Shown here: in pieces, positions 13,001-20,914 of the stretch
Position numbering within the stretch: position 1 is the first letter of the stretch
Layout: every line of letters starts with the position of its first letter
Assembly (NCBI RefSeq): GCF_014638005.1
Contig: NZ_BMFG01000008.1
Location: 62,001 to 126,000 of the forward strand
Direction of reading: 5' to 3'
Source: Flavobacterium orientale
GTDB lineage: Bacteria > Bacteroidota > Bacteroidia > Flavobacteriales > Flavobacteriaceae
DNA length: 64,000 bases
Notes under the pieces: model-generated
Database searches by the model: none
Seen by the model: the letters and a program-made list of their open reading frames with translations, nothing else
Told to the model about the DNA's origin: nothing
Position numbers and translations under genes: made by a program

Positions 13001-14067
13001 TGGAATATAAGTTTGATAAAAACCATTTGGATTTTCATTACCGTTCAAGACACCCCTATTTGATTGACTTTTCCAATCATGCTTTTTATGATGCTCGATT
13101 AAAACCCCTACCCGCTTTGAACAATCAGAAACCCATTGAGTTCTTTGAAGTGAACGGCATTTTTCACGAACATATTAACGAAGAAGAAGCGGATAAAATC
13201 GTAGAAATTTTAGAGCAAATTCAACCGAATGCTGATGGCAAATATCCTTCCGTTGGAATCGCAACGTTTAATATTACACAACGAAATTACATCAAGCGAC
13301 AAATAGCCTACAAACAAAGTTTGGAGGAAAATAGTGATTTCAGAATAAAAATGACCCACTTGGAAGCAGCCGGAATGTTTATTAAAAACTTAGAAAACAT
13401 TCAAGGTGATGAGCGGGATATTATCATTATTTCTACAACCTACGGCAGAAAAAAGGACGGTAAATTTATTCAGAGTTTCGGACCTATAAACCATTCCAAA
13501 GGCTATAAATTATTAAATGTGATTATAACCCGTGCCAAAGAAAAAATATACATCTGTAATTCCATTCCGGCGGAAATGTACAATAACTACAAAGAGGTGT
13601 TAAAGCAAGAAGGAAGTAACAATCGTAGAGCAGTTTTTTACGCTTATTTGGCGTATTGCAAAGCCATTAGTGATGAAAATGAAAGCAAAAGAAAAGAAAT
13701 TTTATATGATTTAGATCAATTCAGTAATAAACAAACCGTTTCTGAAAACGATTTAAAAAACAAGTTCAAAGAGCAAGTCTACAAGCAATTAAAAAACAGT
13801 ATGCCGGAAATCGAAATTTTCGCCAATCATCCGTTTGGAGGCTATAATTTAGATATGCTCATTAAAACCCAAAACGGAAAAAACATTGCCGTAGAATGTC
13901 TAAGTAAAGAGGAATATAGCGGCGAATTGGCTTATCTGGAAGACATTCACAAAGAAAAAATCCTAAGAAAAGCCGGCTTTGACTACCAACGTATTTGGAG
14001 TCAACACTGGTGGCAAAACCCCGAAAGAGAAACCCTAAAGTGGAAGGAAAAAGTCCTCAAAGAGTAA
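10057..14067 (+). CDS. Superfamily 1 helicase with C-terminal Vsr/PD-(D/E)xK-like nuclease domain
   Basis: A 1336-aa protein. Walker A is GPPGTGKSQTLTALL (about residues 340-355); Walker B is VVFDEASQL (about 907-915); a late motif VGIATFNITQRNYI and motif VI NVIITRAKEKIYI (about 1150-1165) identify an SF1 DNA/RNA helicase of the AAA_11/AAA_12 type. Between Walker A and B is a long insertion with helical, coiled-coil-like character. The last 110 residues (NHPFGGYNLDMLIK, KNIAVECLSKEEYSG, GFDYQRIWSQHWW) match the Vsr-like/MTES_1575 endonuclease fold that ends many such defence helicases. The gene is divergent from rtcB and is followed 73 bp later by a WYL regulator. Role in anti-phage defence or nucleic-acid repair is inferred. 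Confidence 0.85.
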   Translation: MHFTPDIFQAFQTKLKVGNRRTIHLNAIPGNSRYKFDVARLATIHKSLPEHFILDLLTLRNVNFKFSIHDKPKTASEPELKENGIYLNDYGDNKPKPEVKNTDMDNEEVERLINLQKMASGLENLIFQNEVIQSEKGLNSLGFGFPLLIRRDMHDGQISVAPILIWSVKIKPSPEMNTWEVSRTEEDPIYLNEVLINHLQTDSGVFLEPIPAEMLEDGKIDKPELQAICQSILQQLHVNQDLDFILNNYEAILPIKNKAAYEKLLPKKGDAIIEKCGLFSLFEVQKQNIINDYGDLIANFKAEEKATLEKSFQSITAIETDPSQQGILESLKTNSKIVIQGPPGTGKSQTLTALLINALENKQKTIVVCEKQTALEVLQTAMQNHKLDRYCVMIKDSVSDRKNVVDAVRNVVDNTKFKEATQVYPQSVLQEQLDSIHLSKNEINGVHHKLNEQLINNQNWSEIIGQLLDSITLKEDVNLQALPFAFDSEEWLRLTEMIEQGQPLYDKFKPYSENLFYNAHKIIETDPFNSQLRLNESFQQYQTDWNEINQIIKNYEAFYYTKRKEEFTLQLEELQKSRNEMFVLTATLSEQSDEFNLAKTNGFFYKVGSWFSASKKTVLQHQETLRELGKQIKTISLHPNFYPIEITADLWKNLLECKKYEEKIELAKQTFSEKMENDFKQTDLLNFFERKYQNADLEQIVSKTKKLKQLLQYDNWLHQLEVGTTFTQFNESITAVLRQQETYKMHPDNPFLIAYNWHAFHQSLTNFQKQVLTHLYPVEHWKDSFLFAYLNLLLKNNSNNALNFSEEHYNAMAKKLVYFSSTQKNYIESYWKNEQLKAAVHFEKENKEITVANLYNKRKSVKFNRLTLRQIVNKDTDLFTSFFPVLFTTPDVCCNLFQGKNFYFDNVVFDEASQLKLEDNLPALLKGKNIIIAGDEHQMPPSNYFSKVFDGSFEDEDDLVEEEIITQKNSLLNIESLLDFALEYKFDKNHLDFHYRSRHPYLIDFSNHAFYDARLKPLPALNNQKPIEFFEVNGIFHEHINEEEADKIVEILEQIQPNADGKYPSVGIATFNITQRNYIKRQIAYKQSLEENSDFRIKMTHLEAAGMFIKNLENIQGDERDIIIISTTYGRKKDGKFIQSFGPINHSKGYKLLNVIITRAKEKIYICNSIPAEMYNNYKEVLKQEGSNNRRAVFYAYLAYCKAISDENESKRKEILYDLDQFSNKQTVSENDLKNKFKEQVYKQLKNSMPEIEIFANHPFGGYNLDMLIKTQNGKNIAVECLSKEEYSGELAYLEDIHKEKILRKAGFDYQRIWSQHWWQNPERETLKWKEKVLKE

Positions 14068-14070
14068 ACC

Positions 14071-14132
14071 AAAAACAGATAACCGAAAACAGAAAACCGA
14101 AAACAGACAACAGAAAACAGACAACAGACAAC
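14071..14132. repeat. AACAGACAAC-type short-period repeat
   Basis: About six degenerate 10-12-bp units (AACAGATAACCGAAAACAG, ACAGACAACAGAAAACAGA) fill the spacer between the helicase and the WYL gene, ending 8 bp before the ATG. Confidence 0.55.
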
Positions 14133-14140
14133 CTCCTCCC

Positions 14141-15166
14141 ATGTCCCAAAACAAAAACGCCCTCATCCGCTACAAAACCATCGATAAATGTTTGCAAAAC
14201 ACCTATCGCCAATGGACCTTAGACGATTTAATAAACGCCTGTAGTGATGCCTTGTATGAGTACGAAGGCAAAGAAAATCCGGTGAGCAAACGCACGATTC
14301 AAATGGATATTCAGATAATGCGAAGTGAAAAATTGGGGTATAACGCACCAATTGAAGTCTATGATAAAAAGTATTACCAGTATGCGGAAGAAGGATTTAC
14401 AATTACGGATATACCTTTAACCGAAACGGATATTAATGTGTTGACTGAAACCGTCTCGATGTTGAAACAATTCAAAGATTTTTCACTTTTTAATGATGTT
14501 TCGGATATCGTTCAGCGATTGGAAGACAAAATATATGCAGAAAAATCACATACACAACCCGTCATCCATTTAGATAAAAACGAAAGTTTGAAGGGTTTGC
14601 ATTTTTTAGATGAAATCTACCAAGCGATTATTAAAAAAATAGTGTTAGTAATCACCTATAAATCATTCAAATCAAGAGATGAAAACCAATTTCATTTCCA
14701 TCCGTTTATATTGAAAGAATTCAACAACCGTTGGTTTGTAGTGGGCAAAAAAAGAGCCAATAACCCCGTTTCTAATCTGGCACTGGACCGAATTATCAAA
14801 ATTGATTACGATTTTCAAATGCCCTTTTTAGACTATCATTTTGAAGCTGATAAATACTATAAAAACGTAATTGGTGTGACAGTAAATGAAGGACTGCAAC
14901 CTCGCGTAATCCAACTTTGGATCGACCAAATTAATGCACCCTATGTAATTACAAAACCACTTCACCAATCGCAACGAATCCTCCAACAAAATGAGGACGG
15001 TAGCATCATCATCAACCTCTTTCTAATTGAAAACTACGAAATGGACCGCCTACTCCTAGGTTTCGGCGACGGGCTCGAAGTCCTAAAACCGGAACGCTTG
15101 CGAAATCGATTGATTGCCATACATGAGAGAGCGGTGCAGCGATATAAAAAAGAAATAGGTAAATGA
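14141..15166 (+). CDS. WYL-domain transcriptional regulator
   Basis: A 341-aa protein with an N-terminal winged helix (residues about 1-90; SKRTIQMDIQIMRSEKLGYN is the recognition region), a central WYL domain (about 155-235: ITYKSF, HFHPFILKEFNNRWFVVGKK, LALDRI) and a C-terminal WCX domain (about 245-335, with LLLGFGDGLEVLKPERLR). The WYL fold senses nucleic-acid ligands in characterised members, and these regulators often control defence or repair loci. The gene follows the helicase on the same strand and ends near a signal-peptide protein. It is the most obvious candidate regulator of the helicase/rtcB region. Confidence 0.9.
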   Translation: MSQNKNALIRYKTIDKCLQNTYRQWTLDDLINACSDALYEYEGKENPVSKRTIQMDIQIMRSEKLGYNAPIEVYDKKYYQYAEEGFTITDIPLTETDINVLTETVSMLKQFKDFSLFNDVSDIVQRLEDKIYAEKSHTQPVIHLDKNESLKGLHFLDEIYQAIIKKIVLVITYKSFKSRDENQFHFHPFILKEFNNRWFVVGKKRANNPVSNLALDRIIKIDYDFQMPFLDYHFEADKYYKNVIGVTVNEGLQPRVIQLWIDQINAPYVITKPLHQSQRILQQNEDGSIIINLFLIENYEMDRLLLGFGDGLEVLKPERLRNRLIAIHERAVQRYKKEIGK

Positions 15167-15237
15167 TAATACACACGAAACCTAACCAATCCACGTTATC
15201 AACCACATACAATCCTACCAACTAGCTAAACCAAACT

Positions 15238-17382
15238 ATGCGATTCCTACAACCTGTACTTATGGCGTTGCTTCTTTTTACTGCTAGAGGAACCGCACAA
15301 GATTTCAATCCAAAAACCATTGCTTTATCGGAACAGCCGGATGCTACGGAGTTTTCTTTTTTGAAAGAAGAATTAAAAGAGGTACAAGTAGTGATGCTGG
15401 GAGAAATTACACATTTTGACGGGAATGTTTTTGAAATGAAAACCAAGTTGGCGGCTTATTTAATTGCAGAAATGGGCTACACTACCCTAGCTTTTGAATC
15501 GGGTATTTATGATGTTTGGCATGCTCAGAAAAAAATAGACCAAGGCGAGCCTGTAAAAGCATCGCTACAAGAAGCACTCTTTGGTGTTTGGGGAAAAGCA
15601 AAAGAATTTGAAAGTTGTCTGACACTTTTGGAAAACAACAAGCATATCAAAATTATTGGTTTTGACAATCAGATTACGGGAACCTACGGTAGCGAAAACC
15701 TTGCTCGTGACTTATATGCTTATTGTAATGCTCACCAACTTAAACTAAAATTGAAACAAGATGATTTTAGTTTGTTGCTGGAATCGATGACGCAATCCGG
15801 ACTATTTGATGAAGGTGATATTTCGTTTTTGCAGTATAATGAAAGTTTGACACAATTACTCACACAACTATCCAAATTAAAACCTAATGAAGATAATGCC
15901 TATTGGAAACAAATTGTGAAAGGATTGATTGTCTTAGGAAAAGATACGATGGAAAGGGATTTAATTTTATCTTCATTTACTACTACTGCTGCTGATAATG
16001 TACGTGACGCACAAATGGCCGAAAATCTGTTAGCCTATATCAAAAGACATCCCAACGAAAAAATCATCTGTTGGGGAGCAAACCAACATTTTGCCAATAG
16101 TATGTCGTCCATAAAAACGCCTGTGCTAAAAGATTTTATTCCGATGGGATCGTACATGAAGAAAGTACTGAAAAATAAAATGTACAGTTTGGCTGCGGTT
16201 ACTGCGGAAGAGGCTATTTTTTTACAAAACAAATGGAATCAAACGCCAATCCAACCGAACTCGTTTGAATCGTTTTTAAAGAGTAAAAAAACGGCTCATC
16301 TGTTTGTATCGTCTAACCAACCCGAAATGGCAAAAGTACAGTTCAATCGGTTGTTTAGTCCTATTACTTTTGTTGAGGCCAAGCTCAGCGAATTGCATGA
16401 CGGGTATTTGTTTTTCAACCAAGCCATCCCAACTACGTTTGGTAATGATGGTAATGAAAAATTACCACCAAGTACCGAATTAACAAAACAAGAAGTGGAG
16501 GCATCCAAACCAATAGTGCCCACCAGCTTAAAGGAAGTGATTGTGTATGGGAGTCGAACGCCTTATCAAATTTTTAAAAAAGCGATTGAGCGACAAAAGA
16601 CCAATTATCCCGATAGCCCTTTTCAGTCGAAATTATATTCGCATATAGTGACCACAATCAAGGATACAGTTGTTTTAGACTTTGAATGCATTGCCAATCA
16701 ATACGATTTGGGTTACGTAAGTCATAGCAACCGAAGCACAAAAGCATTGAAAGAAATCCGATGGAATTACCAATCGGTTTTCGTTCCCAAAAGCTTGCGG
16801 GAATACCACGGATTGATGTACAACAGTCCGATTCAGTATACCCCTTTATTAAAAAACAACAAATTTAAAAAGTTTGATTTGGTACTAGACGAAGTAATAA
16901 GTTGGAACGGTGAAGAAGTCTATGTTATTCATTTTTCCTCAACCAGAAATCATTCCACCTATACAAAACGTGTATTCTTAAGCAACTATTCCGGCTATTT
17001 ATACGTTAACAAAAGTGACTTTGCTGTAGTGCGACTTTATGAAAACTGGGAAGTAACAGAATTTCCTGAATCCCTTCAGGAAGGTTATCCGTTGACCGGA
17101 GAATATACCCACTATTTGAAGAAAGTCTACACCAATGAAGCAACATTGACGGATTTTAAGAAAATTAACGGCAACTATTATTTAGCTCATGCCATTAATA
17201 CGGTAAAAGGGCAATTAAAATCACAAACAGATGTTTCGATCCCTTTTGAAACAAAGGTCACAAGTTATTGGTCCGATTTTACTTTTGATGCAAAAAAAAT
17301 AACAAACAAAGCAGAACAGCATTTGTTTGAAAAGGTGCGTTATGACGCTGATTTTTGGTCGTTGTTTCGACTGCCGGAATAG
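15238..17382 (+). CDS. Secreted erythromycin-esterase-like protein with a C-terminal Bacteroidota surface domain
   Basis: A 714-aa protein with a Sec signal peptide (MRFLQPVLMALLLFTARGTA, cleavage after about residue 21). Residues about 40-350 match the EreA/ChaN-like fold: MLGEITHFDGNVFEMK (the glutamate and histidine of the active site), LAFESGIYDVW, MERDLI, VRDAQMAENLL and IICWGANQHFAN (second histidine). From about 435 (LKEVIVYGSRTPYQIFKKAI) the sequence changes to the type seen in Bacteroidota proteins with a carboxypeptidase-regulatory-like or outer-membrane-associated domain. The fusion suggests a cell-surface hydrolase; erythromycin itself need not be the substrate. Confidence 0.75.
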   Translation: MRFLQPVLMALLLFTARGTAQDFNPKTIALSEQPDATEFSFLKEELKEVQVVMLGEITHFDGNVFEMKTKLAAYLIAEMGYTTLAFESGIYDVWHAQKKIDQGEPVKASLQEALFGVWGKAKEFESCLTLLENNKHIKIIGFDNQITGTYGSENLARDLYAYCNAHQLKLKLKQDDFSLLLESMTQSGLFDEGDISFLQYNESLTQLLTQLSKLKPNEDNAYWKQIVKGLIVLGKDTMERDLILSSFTTTAADNVRDAQMAENLLAYIKRHPNEKIICWGANQHFANSMSSIKTPVLKDFIPMGSYMKKVLKNKMYSLAAVTAEEAIFLQNKWNQTPIQPNSFESFLKSKKTAHLFVSSNQPEMAKVQFNRLFSPITFVEAKLSELHDGYLFFNQAIPTTFGNDGNEKLPPSTELTKQEVEASKPIVPTSLKEVIVYGSRTPYQIFKKAIERQKTNYPDSPFQSKLYSHIVTTIKDTVVLDFECIANQYDLGYVSHSNRSTKALKEIRWNYQSVFVPKSLREYHGLMYNSPIQYTPLLKNNKFKKFDLVLDEVISWNGEEVYVIHFSSTRNHSTYTKRVFLSNYSGYLYVNKSDFAVVRLYENWEVTEFPESLQEGYPLTGEYTHYLKKVYTNEATLTDFKKINGNYYLAHAINTVKGQLKSQTDVSIPFETKVTSYWSDFTFDAKKITNKAEQHLFEKVRYDADFWSLFRLPE

Positions 17383-17493
17383 AGGTATAAAGGCTATTTG
17401 AACAGAAAATTTACGGATGAATTAGTGAGGTAAAAAATGCTACTCTTGTAACCAATAATAGGACTAAAATAAGATGTAAATCTAGTTACAAAA

Positions 17494-18495
17494 TCAAGTT
17501 AAATAGACAAACCTTAAGACGATACACGTACAGTTTGCACCGTAATCATTGTCACATTTTTCCACGCAATCAGATATCTTGGGACCAGGCCTAGTGTACA
17601 ACTCATGCACGGACAACCCGCATAAGGACAGATGTTGTACGGACAGGTCGCGACCTGTCCTATATCTCCTTTGCAAAGGATCTCCCCTTCCTTCCGGAGC
17701 CCTCAAAGTCCTAAATCCCGTACGACTTCGCACTCGCTTGAAAAACAGTCTCGAAAAAGCAACCTCTAAATTTGCAGAAAAAGCAACTGGAGCAGCAACC
17801 CCAACAACAACCAACCCCGATCCTTTAACAACCACAAAATCCCCATCACGCTCCTCAAAAGCCTGAACCTCCAAAAGGTAAATCAAACTACCCTTTGTGC
17901 TTTTTACACTAGGTAATGGCAAAGACAAAGGAAAGGGTAAACTCGGCTCTAGATGCCACGCACCGGAATGCAATGTTCCAGTCAACTCCTCCCAATCATA
18001 ATCCAACACATGCACCCGAAAACCAAAACACGACAATTCGTTTGGTGCATGCAAGGCATCCAATTGCAAAGCGTTTTGCGTTACAGTAGCACGCACACGA
18101 AAAGGCGAACCGGGAATAAAACAATAACCGATAAAATGTTGCTTGCCTTCCTCCTGCTCCAAAGCAGTTTGCAACAACCTGCCCCCACGAGCATGTATCG
18201 TATCATAATTCAACACCGAACGCATGTGCTTATTGAAATTGTTAACTACCGCTAAATTATCATCCTTCGGCAAAAGGGACTGCAAAGCAACGCGTATGCC
18301 TTTACATGATTTTGATACCAAACCAAACTCACTGTAATTTTTTCGACAGTTTTCATACTTCGGATCATGCAAAACACCCTCAGAAGTAAAACCTGTCTTC
18401 TCACGAACAATAATTCCATCAATAGATTTATAAACAACATAATCATCCCCAATTCGCTTGGGTAATTTGCCTTTGTAAGATTGTACAATAGCCAT
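17494..18495 (-). CDS. Bacteroidota conserved hypothetical with repeat-derived C terminus
   Basis: A 333-aa protein. Residues 1 to about 235 (start MAIVQSYKGKLPKRIGDDYV, then YKSIDGIIVREKTGF, ENCRKNYSEFG) match a Bacteroidota family I remember as short proteins opening with a 'GTIGD..fYKs.dG...rek.g' pattern, often multicopy; its function is unknown. From about 250 the composition changes to arginine/glycine-rich sequence (RTLRAPEGRGDPLQRRY, then TGRDLSVQHLSLCGLSV) encoded by the palindromic element at 17605-17660 and flanking high-GC DNA. The true family C terminus was probably replaced when the element entered. The gene runs alone against its neighbours. Confidence 0.6.
   Translation of the reverse strand: MAIVQSYKGKLPKRIGDDYVVYKSIDGIIVREKTGFTSEGVLHDPKYENCRKNYSEFGLVSKSCKGIRVALQSLLPKDDNLAVVNNFNKHMRSVLNYDTIHARGGRLLQTALEQEEGKQHFIGYCFIPGSPFRVRATVTQNALQLDALHAPNELSCFGFRVHVLDYDWEELTGTLHSGAWHLEPSLPFPLSLPLPSVKSTKGSLIYLLEVQAFEERDGDFVVVKGSGLVVVGVAAPVAFSANLEVAFSRLFFKRVRSRTGFRTLRAPEGRGDPLQRRYRTGRDLSVQHLSLCGLSVHELYTRPGPKISDCVEKCDNDYGANCTCIVLRFVYLT
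17605..17660. repeat. Palindromic RDLSV-coding element, second copy
   Basis: Degenerate 15-bp units (TGCACGGACAACCCG, CATAAGGACAGATGT, TGTACGGACAGGTCG) lead into the same perfect palindrome GGACAGGTCGCGACCTGTCC (17641-17660). On the coding strand it reads TGRDLSV then QHLSL and CGLSV, the same frame as in the RlaP gene. Confidence 0.75.
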
Positions 18496-18622
18496 TTTCT
18501 TAGTTGTTGCTTAGTTATTTGGTTACTTATTCGTTTGCTTTTTCCAAAATTAATAAAAATTTCAAAGTGCCCACCGATTTATTTTACCGTTAAAAAAAGA
18601 GGTGTCTTGTAGTAAAACGTAT

Positions 18623-18664
18623 CAAAGCCATAGCAAAGCCATAGTAAAGCCATAGTAAAGCCCA
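18623..18664. repeat. 11-bp tandem repeat
   Basis: Three and a half copies of YAAAGCCATAG lie in the spacer between two minus-strand genes. No gene or hairpin is attached to it. Confidence 0.7.
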
Positions 18665-18750
18665 CCTTGTGGTACCCCCTAAGAAAGGAATCCGTTACTA
18701 AAATAAATGAAGAATCAACCTAATTAAGCTATTAAAACGAAGCTTTTCTG

Positions 18751-20727
18751 CTAATAAGCCAGCAACTCCAACAACTCTTTCTCAAACCTACCTTTGCCCA
18801 AATATTGATCTTCCAATGCTTTAACAAAGGGTATTGGTGATTCTAAACTACCCACTCTTCGCACCGGACCGTCTAAATATTCAAAACAGTTTTCCATTAT
18901 CATGGCAGAAATATCGCTGGCAATGCCGCCAAAAAGCGTGTCTTCTTGCAAAATAATGCATTTGTTGGTTTTCTTTACTGAAGTATAAATAGCTTCGGTA
19001 TCTAAAGGTTGTAAGGTTCGTAAATCCAATACATCCGCACTAATTTCAGGATGCTTGGCTAACGTTTCCAAAGCCCAATGAACACCGGCACCAAAGGAAA
19101 TGATGGTGACTTGTGTACCTTCTTTCAATAAAGCCGCTTTTCCAAACGGAATGGTATAATAATCAGTCGGAACGTCTTGATAAATACTTCGGTACAATTG
19201 CTTGTGCTCAAAAAACAGCACCGGATTCGGGTCGTTAATTGCTGTATTCAATAAACCTTTCACGTCATACGGAAACGCAGGATAGACTACTTTCAATCCC
19301 GGGGTTTTAGTAAACCAAGCTTCATTGGTTTGCGAGTGAAACGGTCCGGCTTGCGTACCACCACCACAAGGCATTCGAACCACCACATCGGCTTTTTCAT
19401 TCCAACGGTAATGTTGCTTAGCTAATAAATTCACAATTGGATTAAACCCCGTAGAAACGAAATCGGCAAATTGCATCTCCACAATGGCTTTATGTCCGTT
19501 AATCGATAATCCCATTCCCGCAGAAACAACGGCACTTTCGCAGATAGGCGTATTGCGAACACGCTCTTTTCCAAAAAGGTTTACAAAACCATCGGTCACT
19601 TTAAAGGCTCCTCCGTATTCTGCAATATCCTGACCCATAATCACTAAGTTTGGATGACGTTCCATGGATTGTTTTAAGCTTTGTGTAATGGCATCAATCA
19701 CACGAATATTTTCTGTCACTGATGAATGTGTAAACGCTTCAAAGTCATATGGTTTGTAAACATCATTTAACTCTTCACTTAAATCAGCTGTAAAATCCGG
19801 TTCGTCAAAAACCAAACGAATATGTTCGTCCATTTCTTGTTTGAATGACGTCCTAATAGCTTCATCTTGCTCATTAGTCAGCAAGCCAACCTCTTTCAAA
19901 TAGCCTCGGTAATTTTCTATAGGATCTTTTTGTGCCCACTCCTCCATCAACTCTTGAGGCACATATTTGGTACCACTCGCCTCTTCGTGACCACGCATTC
20001 TAAACGTTAAAAACTCTAACAAAACCGGTCTCGGATTTTCACGCAATGAAGCCTTCAAATCAGCTACTTTGGTGAACACATCCAAAATATTATTACCGTC
20101 AATGATATGACTTTCCATGCCGTAACCAATGCCTTTATCTGCCAAATTTGCACAGCGGTATTGTTCGTTCGTAGGGGTTGAAAGTCCATACCCATTATTC
20201 TCAATGACAAACAAAACAGGCAAATCCCAAACAGCGGCAATGTTTAATGCTTCGTGAAAATCACCTTCGCTGGTGGCTCCTTCTCCGGTGAAAACCGCAG
20301 TAACTTTACCGTTTTTTTGGAGTTTATTAGCTAAGGCAATACCGTCTGCCACTCCCAATTGCGGACCCAAGTGCGAGATCATTCCGACGATTTTATAGTC
20401 TTGCGTTCCAAAGTGAAATGAACGGTCACGACCTTTGGTAAAACCGCTTTTCTTTCCCTGCCATTGAGCAAAAAGACGTTGCAGCGGAATGTCTCTTGTA
20501 GTGAAAACACCTAAATTACGATGCATCGGTAAAATGTATTCATCTTTTTCCAATGCTGAAGTAATTCCCACCGATATGGCTTCTTGACCAATTCCTGAAA
20601 ACCACTTGGAAATCTTACCCTGACGAAGTAAGATGAGCATTTTTTCTTCAATTAAACGGGGTTTCAGTAGACGAGTATATAAATCAAGAAGAGTCGTGTC
20701 GGAAAGATTTTTTCTATCGAAAATCAT
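18751..20727 (-). CDS. 2-oxoacid dehydrogenase E1, fused alpha and beta subunits (branched-chain type)
   Basis: A 658-aa thiamine-diphosphate enzyme decarboxylating branched-chain (2-oxoisovalerate-type) 2-oxoacids for the E2 lipoyl carrier. Residues 1 to about 330 are the alpha part: FSGIGQEAISVG, LGPQLGVADG, and the ThDP motif GEGATSEGDFHEAL...ENNGYG (148-181). From about 340 comes the beta (transketolase-like) part: MGQDIAEYGGAFKVTDG, CESAVVSAGMGLS, DLRTLQPLDTE. The two subunits are separate genes in many bacteria; the fused form is common in Bacteroidota. No E2 or E3 gene is adjacent, so they must be elsewhere. Confidence 0.93.
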   Translation of the reverse strand: MIFDRKNLSDTTLLDLYTRLLKPRLIEEKMLILLRQGKISKWFSGIGQEAISVGITSALEKDEYILPMHRNLGVFTTRDIPLQRLFAQWQGKKSGFTKGRDRSFHFGTQDYKIVGMISHLGPQLGVADGIALANKLQKNGKVTAVFTGEGATSEGDFHEALNIAAVWDLPVLFVIENNGYGLSTPTNEQYRCANLADKGIGYGMESHIIDGNNILDVFTKVADLKASLRENPRPVLLEFLTFRMRGHEEASGTKYVPQELMEEWAQKDPIENYRGYLKEVGLLTNEQDEAIRTSFKQEMDEHIRLVFDEPDFTADLSEELNDVYKPYDFEAFTHSSVTENIRVIDAITQSLKQSMERHPNLVIMGQDIAEYGGAFKVTDGFVNLFGKERVRNTPICESAVVSAGMGLSINGHKAIVEMQFADFVSTGFNPIVNLLAKQHYRWNEKADVVVRMPCGGGTQAGPFHSQTNEAWFTKTPGLKVVYPAFPYDVKGLLNTAINDPNPVLFFEHKQLYRSIYQDVPTDYYTIPFGKAALLKEGTQVTIISFGAGVHWALETLAKHPEISADVLDLRTLQPLDTEAIYTSVKKTNKCIILQEDTLFGGIASDISAMIMENCFEYLDGPVRRVGSLESPIPFVKALEDQYLGKGRFEKELLELLAY

Positions 20728-20834
20728 AGTTTGGGTGTTTTAAAACGCTTCAAAAGTACAAAAAATAACAAATTCCAACCGTTGTGTGATACTTTTTTAT
20801 AAAACGTTTTCGTGACTGTTAATAACTTTCAATT

Positions 20835-20863
20835 TTGCAGTTTGAAATATTTGTATACATTTG
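20835..20863 (+). promoter_or_regulatory. Bacteroidota-type promoter
   Basis: TTG at 20835-20837, an 18-nt spacer, and TACATTTG at 20856-20863 match the TTG/TAnnTTTG consensus upstream of the oxygenase gene. Overlapping it is TTTGTA-TT-TACAA (20860-20872), similar to the operator-like palindromes before the MarR gene. Confidence 0.6.
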
Positions 20864-20914
20864 TATTTACAAGCATTCAACTCACTTTGAGTTATTAACA
20901 AATAATAATTTAGT

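Noticed and set aside
13995-14222. 75-aa plus-strand ORF between helicase and WYL genes
   Set aside because: It translates the AACAGACAAC repeat (QKQITENRKPKTDNRKQ) and overlaps both neighbours out of frame.
18623-18664. CRISPR-like array
   Set aside because: Units are 11 bp and directly adjacent without spacers; no cas genes are present. I saw no CRISPR array anywhere in the window.
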